From contig JBLHSG010000002.1 of assembly GCA_047626725.1 (NCBI GenBank), forward strand, positions 62,001-126,000: a stretch of 64,000 bases of DNA, in the 5' to 3' direction. The notes beneath the pieces were generated by a model. It had not been told where the DNA came from and made no database searches. It saw nothing but the letters and a program-made list of their open reading frames with translations. The translations under genes and the position numbers were made by a program. Each line of letters begins with the position of its first letter. Position 1 is the stretch's first letter. The stretch is from Ascidiaceihabitans sp034111945 (GTDB lineage: Bacteria; Pseudomonadota; Alphaproteobacteria; Rhodobacterales; Rhodobacteraceae). Of the stretch, positions 1 through 8,058 are shown one piece after another.

Positions 1-9
1 GATCCCCTC

Positions 10-717
10 ATGACTGTTCACATCGGCGCAAAGCCTGGCCAAATTGCGGAAACTGTACTGCTTCCCGGCGACCCGTATCGCGCCAAATGGGCCGCAGAGA
101 CGTTTTTAAAAGACGTCGAATTGGTCAACGAAGTCAGAGGCATGCTGGGCTTTACCGGCACATGGAATGGCCACCGCGTCACAATCCAAGGGTCCGGCAT
201 GGGCATGCCATCGCTGTCCATTTACGTGAACGAATTGATCAAGGATTACGACGCAAAAACACTGATCCGCATCGGCAGTTGCGGCGGCATGCAGCCTCAG
301 GTCAAAATTCGCGATGTGATTGTCGCGATGACCGCCAGCACCGTCACATCCCCATCGTCAGGTATCTTTAAGGAATTCAATTTTGCCCCCTGCGCCGACT
401 ACGGATTGCTGGCAGCGGCCGTAAAAGCGGCCGAAGCCAAAGGCACAGATACCCACGTCGGCGGAATTTATTCATCAGATGTGTTCTATGATGAACGCCC
501 TGATTTGAACGAACAAATGACCCGCCACGGCATCCTTGGCGTCGAAATGGAAGCCGCAGAACTGTACACATTGGCCGCACGATACGGTCGCCGCGCATTG
601 GCAGTTCTGACCGTATCGGACCACCTGCAAACCGGCGAGGCCTTGCCGTCAGAAGATCGCGAACGCAGCTTTGGTGACATGGTCGAAATCGCGCTATCAG
701 CCGCGTTTGAAGGTTAA
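10..717 (+). CDS. deoD: Purine nucleoside phosphorylase, DeoD type
   Basis: Cleaves purine (deoxy)ribonucleosides with phosphate to free base and (deoxy)ribose-1-phosphate; cytoplasmic purine salvage. The 235 residues fit the hexameric DeoD family, and key residues fall at or near E. coli numbering: H4, the phosphate loop PGDPYRA (19-25), RIGSCGG (87-93), VEMEA (178-182) for ribose and base contact, catalytic D204 in TVSDH and R217. The ATG at 10 is the only sensible start. Only nine bases precede it, so its promoter and operon partners lie outside the window. It converges on the DUF1989 gene and the two overlap by 4 bp at their 3' ends. Identification is secure. Confidence 0.95.
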   Translation: MTVHIGAKPGQIAETVLLPGDPYRAKWAAETFLKDVELVNEVRGMLGFTGTWNGHRVTIQGSGMGMPSLSIYVNELIKDYDAKTLIRIGSCGGMQPQVKIRDVIVAMTASTVTSPSSGIFKEFNFAPCADYGLLAAAVKAAEAKGTDTHVGGIYSSDVFYDERPDLNEQMTRHGILGVEMEAAELYTLAARYGRRALAVLTVSDHLQTGEALPSEDRERSFGDMVEIALSAAFEG

Positions 718-1556
718 CGTCCGTGGCTGCGGTTGTACCCGTTTGGCAGTGGTGGCGTCCATCCATCCAAACTGCCAGACGCGGGTTTAAAGACCTCGAT
801 CAATAATGGAAAACAGGCGGCCTCGTCTGATGAATGTTCTGATGAACAATCACCACCGGGGCATGCACTAAGGCATCCAAGCAGATCGATTTCTGCAAAG
901 AATTCCAGATAATCCCCCGGCCGCACAGGCGAGGCTTTCATAAAGTACTGGCCGGTATCGCGGGTAAATCCTGTGCACATGAATACGTTTAAAACGTCGT
1001 GCACGTGTGCTTCGGCCTGCTGTGGGGTGGTGTCTAAATGATCCGCCATCGCGCGCGTCAGATTTGAATGACAACAGTGATGGTACTGCCCACCCGCCAA
1101 CAAATTATGGGTGTAGGGGTCACACCGCGTGCCGATCACGTCATGCACAGAGCCGCCAAAATCATCCATTCCGTACCAACCCAGCGTGTCGTGCGTGATC
1201 GTTGCCATCGGCCGCAACCCCGGAAAACTGGACCACATCCGCTGACCAGTTGTGATGTGGGTGCCGTGCAGCGCGCGGGTTTTTCCGGAATAGAACCGCT
1301 CGTTCAGATCATTGGCATTGAACAAATTCAAATCACCGACCTGCGACCCCTCGACCGAAATGATGCGGAAAAAATGGCCCACAGGTACGTGAAATGTCGC
1401 GGCGTCACGTGCGGGCGCGATGACTTCATCCACCTTGACCAGTGTTTCGCGCGCGGCTGTATAAAGCGCCATGTCGGGTGCTGGCAGCGTGTCGACAGGA
1501 TAACAAATGACGGGTTTAATGGCGCGGCGGGCATCCGCGTCGATGGGTTTGGTCAT
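714..1556 (-). CDS. DUF1989 / urea carboxylase-associated family protein
   Basis: 280 residues of the DUF1989 family, often annotated as urea carboxylase-associated protein or aminomethyltransferase-like. Reaction unknown. Visible family hallmarks are the central GQYHHCCHSN stretch (156-165) with C161, C162 and H163, plausibly metal-binding, and a Cys/His-rich C-terminal stretch CPGGDCSSEH. The ATG at 1556 has a clear GAGGA ribosome site 7 bases upstream. A small zinc-ribbon-like gene ends 9 bp upstream on the same strand, so the two may be cotranscribed. No urea carboxylase or allophanate hydrolase gene lies nearby, so the usual partner context is missing and the function here is open. Confidence 0.85.
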   Translation of the reverse strand: MTKPIDADARRAIKPVICYPVDTLPAPDMALYTAARETLVKVDEVIAPARDAATFHVPVGHFFRIISVEGSQVGDLNLFNANDLNERFYSGKTRALHGTHITTGQRMWSSFPGLRPMATITHDTLGWYGMDDFGGSVHDVIGTRCDPYTHNLLAGGQYHHCCHSNLTRAMADHLDTTPQQAEAHVHDVLNVFMCTGFTRDTGQYFMKASPVRPGDYLEFFAEIDLLGCLSACPGGDCSSEHSSDEAACFPLLIEVFKPASGSLDGWTPPLPNGYNRSHGR

Positions 1557-1565
1557 ATCATATCC

Positions 1566-1784
1566 TCAAAGGCTGGTTGGGCGATGGGTGGATTTGCAAT
1601 CTTTTGGCGCACCTGCAGACGATGTGAATGCCTCTGCTCCGCACGCCACGCAATTGTATTTACGCAATGTCCCGCGGTCACCTGTTTTGTCTGCGCGCCA
1701 CCGGCATTTTCGGCCCGGCCCTGCGCGACGGGCAAGAAAGGCGATCACAAAAAACGCGACAACTGCAATAATAAGGATGGGCAC
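1566..1784 (-). CDS. Small membrane-anchored zinc-ribbon-like protein
   Basis: 72 residues starting with GTG. Residues 1-18 form one hydrophobic segment (PILIIAVVAFFVIAFLA) followed by Arg residues, so an N-terminal membrane anchor with the rest cytoplasmic is likely. The remainder has C27, then a CxxC pair (NCVACGAE, around 45-48) and a late Cys, consistent with a small zinc ribbon. No specific function recognised. It lies 9 bp upstream of the DUF1989 gene, in the same direction. An overlapping reading frame in the same strand is possible but lacks this membrane-plus-ribbon logic. Confidence 0.55.
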   Translation of the reverse strand: MPILIIAVVAFFVIAFLARRAGPGRKCRWRADKTGDRGTLRKYNCVACGAEAFTSSAGAPKDCKSTHRPTSL

Positions 1785-1840
1785 GTTTTGGCTTTCTGCT
1801 GTGGTGTGGCACCTGGATTTTGGCGCAATGCGAATTCAGG

Positions 1841-1875
1841 ATCAACAAACAAAAACGGCGACCCGTAGGCCGCCG
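1841..1875 (-). terminator. Intrinsic terminator of the sdh operon
   Basis: Read on the minus strand, CGGCGGCC, a TACG tetraloop and GGTCGCCG form an 8-bp stem with one G-U pair (1875-1856). TTTTTGTTTGTTG follows directly. It starts 25 bp after the sdhB stop. The UACG loop and U-tract make this a strong Rho-independent terminator. Confidence 0.85.
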
Positions 1876-1899
1876 AAATTCTTGGCATGATTAACCGGC

Positions 1900-2679
1900 T
1901 TAGACGCGCCGTTCGACCATTGTTTTCTTGATGTTGGCAATCGCTTCTGCGGGGTTCAGGCCCTTGGGGCATGTTTTGGCGCAGTTCATGATCGTGTGGC
2001 AGCGGTACAATTTGAACGGATCTTCGAGGTCGTCCAAACGTTCGCCTGTGGCCTCGTCGCGGGAATCGATGATCCAGCGGTAGGCGTGCAGCAACGCGGC
2101 TGGTCCTAGGTAGCGATCGCCGTTCCACCAGTAGCTCGGGCACGAGGTTGAGCAGCACGCGCACATCACGCATTCATACAAACCATCAAGCTTGGCGCGG
2201 TCTTCGATTGACTGCTTCCATTCTTTGGCCGGGCGATTGGTTTTGGTTTCCAACCACGGCATGATTGATGCGTGCTGGGCATAAAAATGCGTGAGGTCAG
2301 GGATCAAATCCTTGATCACGGGCATGTGCGGCAAAGGATAGACTTTTACGTCGCCTTTGATTTCGTCCATGCCATAGATGCAGGCCAGCGTGTTGATGCC
2401 GTCGATGTTCATCGCGCAAGATCCGCAGATACCTTCGCGGCACGAACGGCGGAATGTCAGCGTTGGGTCAATCTCGTTTTTGATCTTGATCAGCGCGTCC
2501 AGAACCATCGGGCCGCAGCTGTCCATATCGACCCAATAGTTGTCGAGCTGGGGGTTTTTGCCATCATCCGGGTTCCAGCGATAGATGCTGAATTTGCGCA
2601 AGTTTTTTGCGCCCTCGGGTTTCGGCCACGTTTTACCTGCAGTCATGCGGGAGTTTTTTGGCAAGGTCAGTTGAACCAT
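1900..2679 (-). CDS. sdhB: Succinate dehydrogenase iron-sulfur subunit
   Basis: Electron-transfer subunit of complex II, carrying electrons from SdhA FAD to ubiquinone at the inner face of the inner membrane. 259 residues from the ATG at 2679, chosen because AAAGGA sits just upstream and the family starts here. [2Fe-2S] ligands C80, C85, C88 and C100 lie in the N-terminal ferredoxin fold. [4Fe-4S] ligands are C170, C173, C176 and C180; [3Fe-4S] ligands are C227, C233 and C237. It is the last gene of the sdh operon. Its start is directly adjacent to the stop of the sulfotransferase-like gene (one base between), so it depends on transcription through two non-sdh genes. Confidence 0.97.
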   Translation of the reverse strand: MVQLTLPKNSRMTAGKTWPKPEGAKNLRKFSIYRWNPDDGKNPQLDNYWVDMDSCGPMVLDALIKIKNEIDPTLTFRRSCREGICGSCAMNIDGINTLACIYGMDEIKGDVKVYPLPHMPVIKDLIPDLTHFYAQHASIMPWLETKTNRPAKEWKQSIEDRAKLDGLYECVMCACCSTSCPSYWWNGDRYLGPAALLHAYRWIIDSRDEATGERLDDLEDPFKLYRCHTIMNCAKTCPKGLNPAEAIANIKKTMVERRV

Positions 2680-2680
2680 G

Positions 2681-3502
2681 TCAGTGTTCCTTTCTGCTTT
2701 GGACAAGCACATCGGTCAGTTGGTCAAAAATGGGTTGGTTTTGCACAACAGATTTCGCCAATTCACGGCGCACATTGCGCGGCAATTGAAGCGTATTGGC
2801 AAGGCGCATGAATTCGAGCGCGCCTGGGGTAAGGCTTTCGTTTCGATCACCCGGGATAGGATCAAGGGCGTTGATATCTGCGTCGTTTAATCCGGCAATT
2901 TTCAGCAGTTGCTGACCCGGGCGGGCGCGATCGGTTTCGTTTTCCAGCGCGATCCACGTGATCCGGTCTGCCCCAACTGCCGCGGTCAATCGCGATTTCA
3001 GGTCGTCCCAATCGGTCAGCGTGCTGGTGTCCGCGCGGAACCGTTCCAGCGCGTGGGTGTAGTTGTTGGATTTCACGACCTGATTGTGAACCGAAGATTT
3101 CCAGCGCGCGATATCGCGGGTGTAAAACACATATTCCGGCTTCAACGGGGCAAGATGCGTGTCGAGCAGCCCCATGATTTCAGGCAAATGCGGGTATAAA
3201 TCCAGCAGACCACCAGTACCCGGCATCGCGCCGCACAGGTTTTCATGGCTCAGCAAACACAGATCATGGTCGGCGGCTTGCATGGTACCACGGGCCGTTT
3301 CAATCGCACTGATCAGATCTGATTTGTCGACAATCCCTTGGGAATAATCCCACGCGGCACGGCCAACCAAACGGCACACAGATTTTGCGTTTGGCACCAT
3401 CACCAGCATACGTTTCGCCAACGCATCACTGTTGCGCCGCAAAAAATGCTGCAGCGATGTGGTGCCCGTTTTTTGAACACCCATATGAAGGATCAAACGC
3501 AT
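2681..3502 (-). CDS. Sulfotransferase-like P-loop protein inside the sdh operon
   Basis: 273 residues. The N-terminus MGVQKTGTTSLQ (7-18) matches the 5'-phosphosulfate (PAPS) binding loop of sulfotransferases, with K11 and T14/T15 as expected contact residues. A later stretch YTRDIARWKSS resembles the 3'-phosphate-binding R...S element. Acceptor unknown. It lies between the lipoprotein gene (3-bp gap) and sdhB (1-bp gap), so it is surely cotranscribed with sdh. No PAPS synthesis genes are in the window. A link to complex II chemistry is not implied by the family; the position could be an old insertion tolerated by the operon. Confidence 0.8.
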   Translation of the reverse strand: MRLILHMGVQKTGTTSLQHFLRRNSDALAKRMLVMVPNAKSVCRLVGRAAWDYSQGIVDKSDLISAIETARGTMQAADHDLCLLSHENLCGAMPGTGGLLDLYPHLPEIMGLLDTHLAPLKPEYVFYTRDIARWKSSVHNQVVKSNNYTHALERFRADTSTLTDWDDLKSRLTAAVGADRITWIALENETDRARPGQQLLKIAGLNDADINALDPIPGDRNESLTPGALEFMRLANTLQLPRNVRRELAKSVVQNQPIFDQLTDVLVQSRKEH

Positions 3503-3505
3503 GAT

Positions 3506-3838
3506 CTAGCCAAGCACCGAAAGGCCGGCTTTGGTCACGCATTGCACCGTTTCAGGACGTTCAAGAACCGAACGCACCAAGACAACCGTGGCTTCATCAA
3601 CGCCGACAACCGCGTCTTTTGCAAATTCAGCGATCTCGCGACCGGATGAATTGTCGATGATGCAATCCGTGAACGGGGTCACAAGTTTATTTGGCACAGC
3701 GGGGAAACGCGTCGCCAAGGCTTCGGACACGGATGCCTTGGCGCTGCGACGCGCCACATCGTCAACCGCCTTGGTCGCGCTGTCGCAGCCCACCAGGGCT
3801 ACGAGCAGACCGAGCGTCATAAATGCTGGTTTCAACAT
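3506..3838 (-). CDS. Small lipoprotein in the sdh operon
   Basis: 110 residues with a type II signal peptide: MLKPAFMTLGLLVALVGC, lipobox LVGC, acylated C18. The mature part is short and mostly helical, with two further Cys residues (TDCIID and VQCVTK) that could form a disulfide in the periplasm. No known domain recognised. Its ATG overlaps the sdhA stop by one base (TGATG), indicating translational coupling to sdhA. An assembly or envelope role linked to complex II is only a guess from position. Confidence 0.8.
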   Translation of the reverse strand: MLKPAFMTLGLLVALVGCDSATKAVDDVARRSAKASVSEALATRFPAVPNKLVTPFTDCIIDNSSGREIAEFAKDAVVGVDEATVVLVRSVLERPETVQCVTKAGLSVLG

Positions 3839-5646
3839 CAGAAGTTGCGCACTTTCGGAGCGATTTTTTTCGGGTCAATGCCGCCGTCATTGTGGCTGGT
3901 CAGCGGTTGCAAATGTACGCCGCGATAGCTCAGGCGCGCTTCGTTTTTGCCGTTGAACCATGTCAGCGAGTGCTTGCGCCAGTTGACGTCATCGCGTTCC
4001 GGGAAATCCTCGTGGGCGTGGGCACCGCGGCTTTCTTTGCGTGCTTCGGCCCCTGTGATCGTGGCGACCGCGTTGGGGATCAGGTTGGCCAATTCCAGCG
4101 TTTCCATCAAATCCGAGTTCCAGACCAATGAGCGATCCGTAACGCCGATGTCAGACCATTTGGCCGCGACCTCATCCATCTTGGCTTTGCCCTCGGCCAA
4201 GGTGTCATTGGCACGGAAAACAGCCGCGTCTTTTTGCATGGTTTGTTGCATTTCCATACGCAGTTCAGCCGTTGGCGTGTGGCCTTTGGCGTGGCGTGTA
4301 TTGTCAAAACGTTCAAACGCAGCGTCTACCGATTTCTGGTTCGGCTTTGGCACTGGCGTGGATGGATCGACAATTTCACCGGCGCGAATGGCAGCCGCGC
4401 GACCAAACACAACCAAATCGATCAAGGAGTTCGATCCCAAACGGTTTGCGCCGTGCACAGATGCACAGCCTGCTTCGCCCACAGCCATCAGGCCAGGGGA
4501 CACACGGTCAGGCGTGTCAGCGGACGGGTTCAAAACCTCACCCCAATAGTTCGTCGGAATGCCGCCCATGTTGTAATGCACGGTTGGCAGAACTGGAATT
4601 GGTTCTTTGGTCAAATCGACACCAGCAAAGACGCGCGCGGATTCCGAAATGCCCGGCAAACGCAGGTCCAATGTTTCTTTTGGCAAGTGGTTCAGGTTCA
4701 GGTGGATGTGATCGCCCTGTGCGCCCACTCCGCGCCCTTCGCGGATTTCCATCGTCATACAGCGCGACACGTAATCGCGCGGCGCGAGGTCTTTGTACTG
4801 CGGCGCATAACGTTCCATGAAACGCTCGCCTTCGGAGTTGGTCAGATACCCACCTTCGCCGCGCGCACCTTCGGTGATCAAGCAGCCAGCGCCGTAAATG
4901 CCGGTTGGGTGGAATTGCACAAATTCCATGTCTTGCAGGGGCAAGCCCGCGCGTGCAGTCATGCCGCCGCCGTCACCCGTACACGTGTGCGCAGATGTTG
5001 CCGAGAAATAAGCGCGCCCATATCCACCTGTCGCCAGCACAACCATTTTGGCCGAGAACAAGTGCATCGTGCCGTCGTCCAGCTTCCAACACAGCACGCC
5101 TTGGCATGTGCCGTCATCGGACATGATCAAGTCGATCGCAAAGTATTCGATGTAGAATTCAGCGTTGTTTTTCAGCGACTGGCCATAAAGCGTGTGCAGA
5201 ATGGCGTGGCCGGTGCGGTCAGCGGCAGCGCAGGTGCGTTGCACGGCTGGCCCTTCGCCAAATTCGGTGGTGTGACCCCCAAACGGACGTTGGTAAATCT
5301 TGCCTTCTTCGGTGCGTGAAAACGGCACACCGTAGTGTTCCAGTTCGTAAACCGCTTTGGGGGCTTCGCGCGCGAGGTATTCCATCGCGTCGGTGTCGCC
5401 CAACCAATCAGAGCCTTTGACCGTGTCGTACATGTGCCACTGCCAGTTGTCGGGGCCCATGTTGGACAGCGACGCGGCGATCCCGCCTTGGGCGGCAACT
5501 GTGTGCGAACGGGTCGGGAAAACTTTGGTCACACACGCGGTGCGCAACCCTTGTTCTGCCATGCCGAGTGTGGCGCGCAAACCTGCGCCCCCTGCCCCAA
5601 CAACAACCACGTCATATTCATGTGTTTCGTATTCGTAAGCAGCCAT
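3838..5646 (-). CDS. sdhA: Succinate dehydrogenase flavoprotein subunit
   Basis: Catalytic subunit of complex II: oxidises succinate to fumarate with covalently bound FAD. 602 residues. The FAD dinucleotide fold VVVVGAGGAG (13-22) and the flavinylation motif RSHTVAAQGGI with H48 are clear. The substrate-site HPTGIYG and the RDYVSR region are present, and the C-terminal helical domain is complete. Third gene of the operon, 23 bp after sdhD, and overlapping the next gene by one base. An antisense frame of 361 codons over this gene is a composition shadow. Confidence 0.98.
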   Translation of the reverse strand: MAAYEYETHEYDVVVVGAGGAGLRATLGMAEQGLRTACVTKVFPTRSHTVAAQGGIAASLSNMGPDNWQWHMYDTVKGSDWLGDTDAMEYLAREAPKAVYELEHYGVPFSRTEEGKIYQRPFGGHTTEFGEGPAVQRTCAAADRTGHAILHTLYGQSLKNNAEFYIEYFAIDLIMSDDGTCQGVLCWKLDDGTMHLFSAKMVVLATGGYGRAYFSATSAHTCTGDGGGMTARAGLPLQDMEFVQFHPTGIYGAGCLITEGARGEGGYLTNSEGERFMERYAPQYKDLAPRDYVSRCMTMEIREGRGVGAQGDHIHLNLNHLPKETLDLRLPGISESARVFAGVDLTKEPIPVLPTVHYNMGGIPTNYWGEVLNPSADTPDRVSPGLMAVGEAGCASVHGANRLGSNSLIDLVVFGRAAAIRAGEIVDPSTPVPKPNQKSVDAAFERFDNTRHAKGHTPTAELRMEMQQTMQKDAAVFRANDTLAEGKAKMDEVAAKWSDIGVTDRSLVWNSDLMETLELANLIPNAVATITGAEARKESRGAHAHEDFPERDDVNWRKHSLTWFNGKNEARLSYRGVHLQPLTSHNDGGIDPKKIAPKVRNF

Positions 5647-5669
5647 TTTCAGGTCTCCCTATTAATCGA

Positions 5670-6041
5670 TTAAAGCGCAAGGCGGGCGATGGCAAAAATG
5701 CCCGTCGCGGCCGCTGCATAAGAAAGACAGATCATCAAAACGATGGTGACCTTTTGGGCCGTACCATGAACGTAGTCTTCGATCAGGGTTTGGACACCCA
5801 TTTTAAAGTGTATCATTGTCACAGCAATCGTCAGGGCCGACACAATCGCCGGAAAGGGCCGCGCGAAATACGCAATCACTTCGGCGTAGGGTTTGCCCAG
5901 CATTGGCCCAAAGGTGAAAACAAACACCGGGATCAGCAGCAACAACGCCACAGAGCTGACTTTCATTGCCCAGAAATGTTCGGTTCCGGTTTTTGCAGAA
6001 CCCATGCCAACGGCGCGTTTACGGTCGGTCAAAAATGCCAT
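5670..6041 (-). CDS. sdhD: Succinate dehydrogenase membrane anchor subunit
   Basis: Second membrane anchor of complex II. 123 residues with three hydrophobic segments (about 27-45, 64-80, 97-117). The conserved haem/quinone region is visible as MIHFKMG with H78, followed by EDYVHG (D89, Y90, H92). It begins 12 bp after sdhC and precedes sdhA by 23 bp. Identified from length, topology and the HFKMG...DYVHG pattern typical of alphaproteobacterial SdhD. Confidence 0.93.
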   Translation of the reverse strand: MAFLTDRKRAVGMGSAKTGTEHFWAMKVSSVALLLLIPVFVFTFGPMLGKPYAEVIAYFARPFPAIVSALTIAVTMIHFKMGVQTLIEDYVHGTAQKVTIVLMICLSYAAAATGIFAIARLAL

Positions 6042-6053
6042 GTGCTGCGTCCT

Positions 6054-6437
6054 TTATACAATGATGATTGTGAGGATGGTCAGGAGGACGGAACCGCCGA
6101 TGCAGGCCCAGCCCATCTTTTCTGCCGTGGGAATATCAAGGCCGATGCCGTTGTCCCAGATCAGATGACGCAAACCGGCAAGTGTGTGATACCACAATCC
6201 CAGCGCTGACAGTGTCATGACGATATCGCCAAACCAGCTGGTCAAAACCCCGTCCGCAAATGCGAAATATGTTTCAGAAGTTGCAGCCGCTAAAAACCAC
6301 CAGATCACCAACAAGGACGAAATCAGCAGCGCGTTGCCAGTGATCCGTGTCAGGATAGAGGTCATCGACGTCAATTGCGGTCGATAGATAGAGAGGTGCG
6401 GTGAAAGTGGGCGATTGCCCCGATTTACATCAGCCAT
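6054..6437 (-). CDS. sdhC: Succinate dehydrogenase cytochrome b556 subunit
   Basis: First gene of the sdh operon. 127 residues with three membrane helices. The family signature RPLSPHLSIYRP (9-20) and the haem-ligand helix LWYHTLAGLRHL with H84 (axial ligand) and H91 are intact. It anchors SdhAB and helps form the ubiquinone site. About 115-150 bp upstream are two perfect TGTGATCACA palindromes that also occur upstream of sucC. Confidence 0.96.
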   Translation of the reverse strand: MADVNRGNRPLSPHLSIYRPQLTSMTSILTRITGNALLISSLLVIWWFLAAATSETYFAFADGVLTSWFGDIVMTLSALGLWYHTLAGLRHLIWDNGIGLDIPTAEKMGWACIGGSVLLTILTIIIV

Positions 6438-6553
6438 GCTACTGGTCCCTTTTCAAAGCTTGTTCCTTTACTAGCGATTTTTACGCCAGTGTCACGTGTC
6501 ACGAGGTTAATATTGCGGTGAATTTCTGTAGGATTGATGCGGTTTCGACCATT

Positions 6554-6584
6554 TGTGATCACAGCGCAAACTGGTGTGATCACA
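6554..6584. promoter_or_regulatory. Paired TGTGATCACA palindromes upstream of sdhC
   Basis: Two identical 10-bp perfect palindromes at 6554-6563 and 6575-6584, 21 bp from start to start (two helical turns). The nearer one is 116 bp from the sdhC ATG; the farther ends one base short of the stop codon of the neighbouring DUF1194 gene. The same pair with the same spacing is found at 15631-15661 before sucC. This is the expected form of a site for a dimeric regulator binding twice on one face of the helix. The GntR-family TCA activator AkgR described in Rhodobacter sphaeroides is a candidate; I do not recall its motif well enough to claim a match. Confidence 0.7.
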
Positions 6585-6585
6585 A

Positions 6586-7275
6586 TTATCGCGAATCTGT
6601 TGGATTTTGTGGCTCATTGTCCAATCCCGTCAGCTGCTTTGTCGTTTCGCGCTGCAATTTGCGTTTTATTTGCGCAGGGTAGTCTTCGAACCCCAGGGCT
6701 GTGACCACAAATGCGCCCGGTCCGGAAATCAGGTTTTCGTAGAAATACGCGGTCAGATCAGTTTGATCGGTTTCAATCGCCAGCGCATTCACCACGACAT
6801 TTGCCGCCCGCACAGCTGCCAATTGCGAGGTTGGGCTGACCCCTTCGTTCGACACACCATCACCGGACACATCAATCACTTTGCGCGCGCAGTGGGGCAC
6901 TTGATCAAACAAGGCCAGCGACACAGACAGCGCCTCTCCGATTGCGGTGGAAAAATTGCGCCAGACCCGCGGATCATTATCAATCGCTTGCGCAAGGGTG
7001 GCGACATCGGCGTAGCTGCGGATCGGCGTCCATGGAATTGTCTGGCGCTGGCGCGACGATCCGGTCCATTGCACCAACGTCACCTGCGCGGATTGATCGA
7101 TCAATGCGTCCACAACTATGCCATCGCGCAAGGCCGTCGACAGCCCCTGCATCTGGATCGCATATTCGTCCCTGTCGACAGATCCTGACACATCAACCGC
7201 CAACACCAAGGCCAACTCACATGCCACAACAGGTGCGGGGGACAAAAGCAGTGCAGACAGGATCAAGCATTTCAT
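6586..7275 (-). CDS. Secreted DUF1194 (von Willebrand factor A-like) protein
   Basis: 229 residues from the ATG at 7275; an in-frame upstream extension lacks a signal peptide. Residues 1-18 are a secretion signal (MKCLILSALLLSPAPVVA). The MIDAS metal motif DVSGS (D28, S30, S32) starts a VWA-like fold, and a later SGDGVSNEG stretch supplies further loop residues. DUF1194 proteins are common in Rhodobacterales and of unknown function, probably periplasmic metal-dependent ligand binding. It lies back-to-front with the sdh operon: its 3' end abuts the paired palindromes. Confidence 0.85.
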   Translation of the reverse strand: MKCLILSALLLSPAPVVACELALVLAVDVSGSVDRDEYAIQMQGLSTALRDGIVVDALIDQSAQVTLVQWTGSSRQRQTIPWTPIRSYADVATLAQAIDNDPRVWRNFSTAIGEALSVSLALFDQVPHCARKVIDVSGDGVSNEGVSPTSQLAAVRAANVVVNALAIETDQTDLTAYFYENLISGPGAFVVTALGFEDYPAQIKRKLQRETTKQLTGLDNEPQNPTDSR

Positions 7276-7336
7276 GGGGTACGATATAGCGAATTTTGCG
7301 CAGCACCGCACGTCACATTGATGTGGGCGCATCGGA

Positions 7337-8047
7337 TCAGTCGATCGGCAAGGCGCGCAGCCAATCCACCAGTTCCTCGCACATGATGATTTCGACGGTT
7401 TTAGGGTCATAAAACGCGTTTGGTTCATCACAGGTTTGCACGCTGAACAGCAACGTTCCTGGCATCACAAAATCCAGATTTAAATCAGCAACTTCGTTCG
7501 CGACAAGCTGCTGTAAAAGGCTGTCAGTGGCCCCGTTGTAGACCATCGATGTGCCCGGCGCATGTTCGGCCAAGTCATCAAAAACCGGCCCCCAACTGTC
7601 GATGGCCAGATCAAATTCATCCTCGCAGGTATCTTGACGATCTTTAGGCAACCCAAGGTCATCAGCGATGTCGCCACGTTCGGCTAAATCCGCACCGGCA
7701 AACACGCAAACCAGGTTGTAAAACCGCTGCAAATCCGCGCCGTGCACATCCGACCATGCGGGGGCGTCGCTGTTGGCGTTTGCCTCGCCCAAGAACCCAA
7801 ACGCGGAATTGTAGGCAATATTGGTTGCGCCCTCTTCGTCAAACAAATCATTGATCAGCAGGATCGAGGCCATGTCAGCCGCGTCTTCTTCTTGGCCAAA
7901 AATCGGCAACTGCGCGGTATCAATAATCGCGTGACCCAATTCGTGATACAACACCGACAGCAGGTTGGCGCGCACGAAATCATCCGAATTTTGTGCCTGT
8001 GCACCGCTCGCCAAAACGGCAAAAACAACACCAAAAATGCGCAACAT
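7337..8047 (-). CDS. Secreted DUF4344 putative zinc metallopeptidase
   Basis: 236 residues with a signal peptide ending near AQA-Q (17-19). A gluzincin-type active site HELGH (H35, E36, H39) is followed by GQEEDAADMAS (51-61), which would give the third, acidic zinc ligand. This matches the DUF4344 putative metallopeptidase family. Four or more Cys in the mature part suggest disulfides and periplasmic location. It follows the M48 peptidase gene by 11 bp in the same direction and is probably cotranscribed with it. Substrate unknown. Confidence 0.82.
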   Translation of the reverse strand: MLRIFGVVFAVLASGAQAQNSDDFVRANLLSVLYHELGHAIIDTAQLPIFGQEEDAADMASILLINDLFDEEGATNIAYNSAFGFLGEANANSDAPAWSDVHGADLQRFYNLVCVFAGADLAERGDIADDLGLPKDRQDTCEDEFDLAIDSWGPVFDDLAEHAPGTSMVYNGATDSLLQQLVANEVADLNLDFVMPGTLLFSVQTCDEPNAFYDPKTVEIIMCEELVDWLRALPID

Positions 8048-8058
8048 GAAACGGCCCC

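Noticed and set aside
1068..1868. 266-codon plus-strand frame opposite the DUF1989 gene and the small zinc-ribbon gene
   Set aside because: Shadow of genes on the minus strand; no domain and no upstream signals.
4234..5319. 361-codon open frame antisense to sdhA
   Set aside because: It lies entirely inside the intact sdhA on the other strand, its Cys/His/Arg-rich product resembles no family, and codon bias of the real gene explains it.
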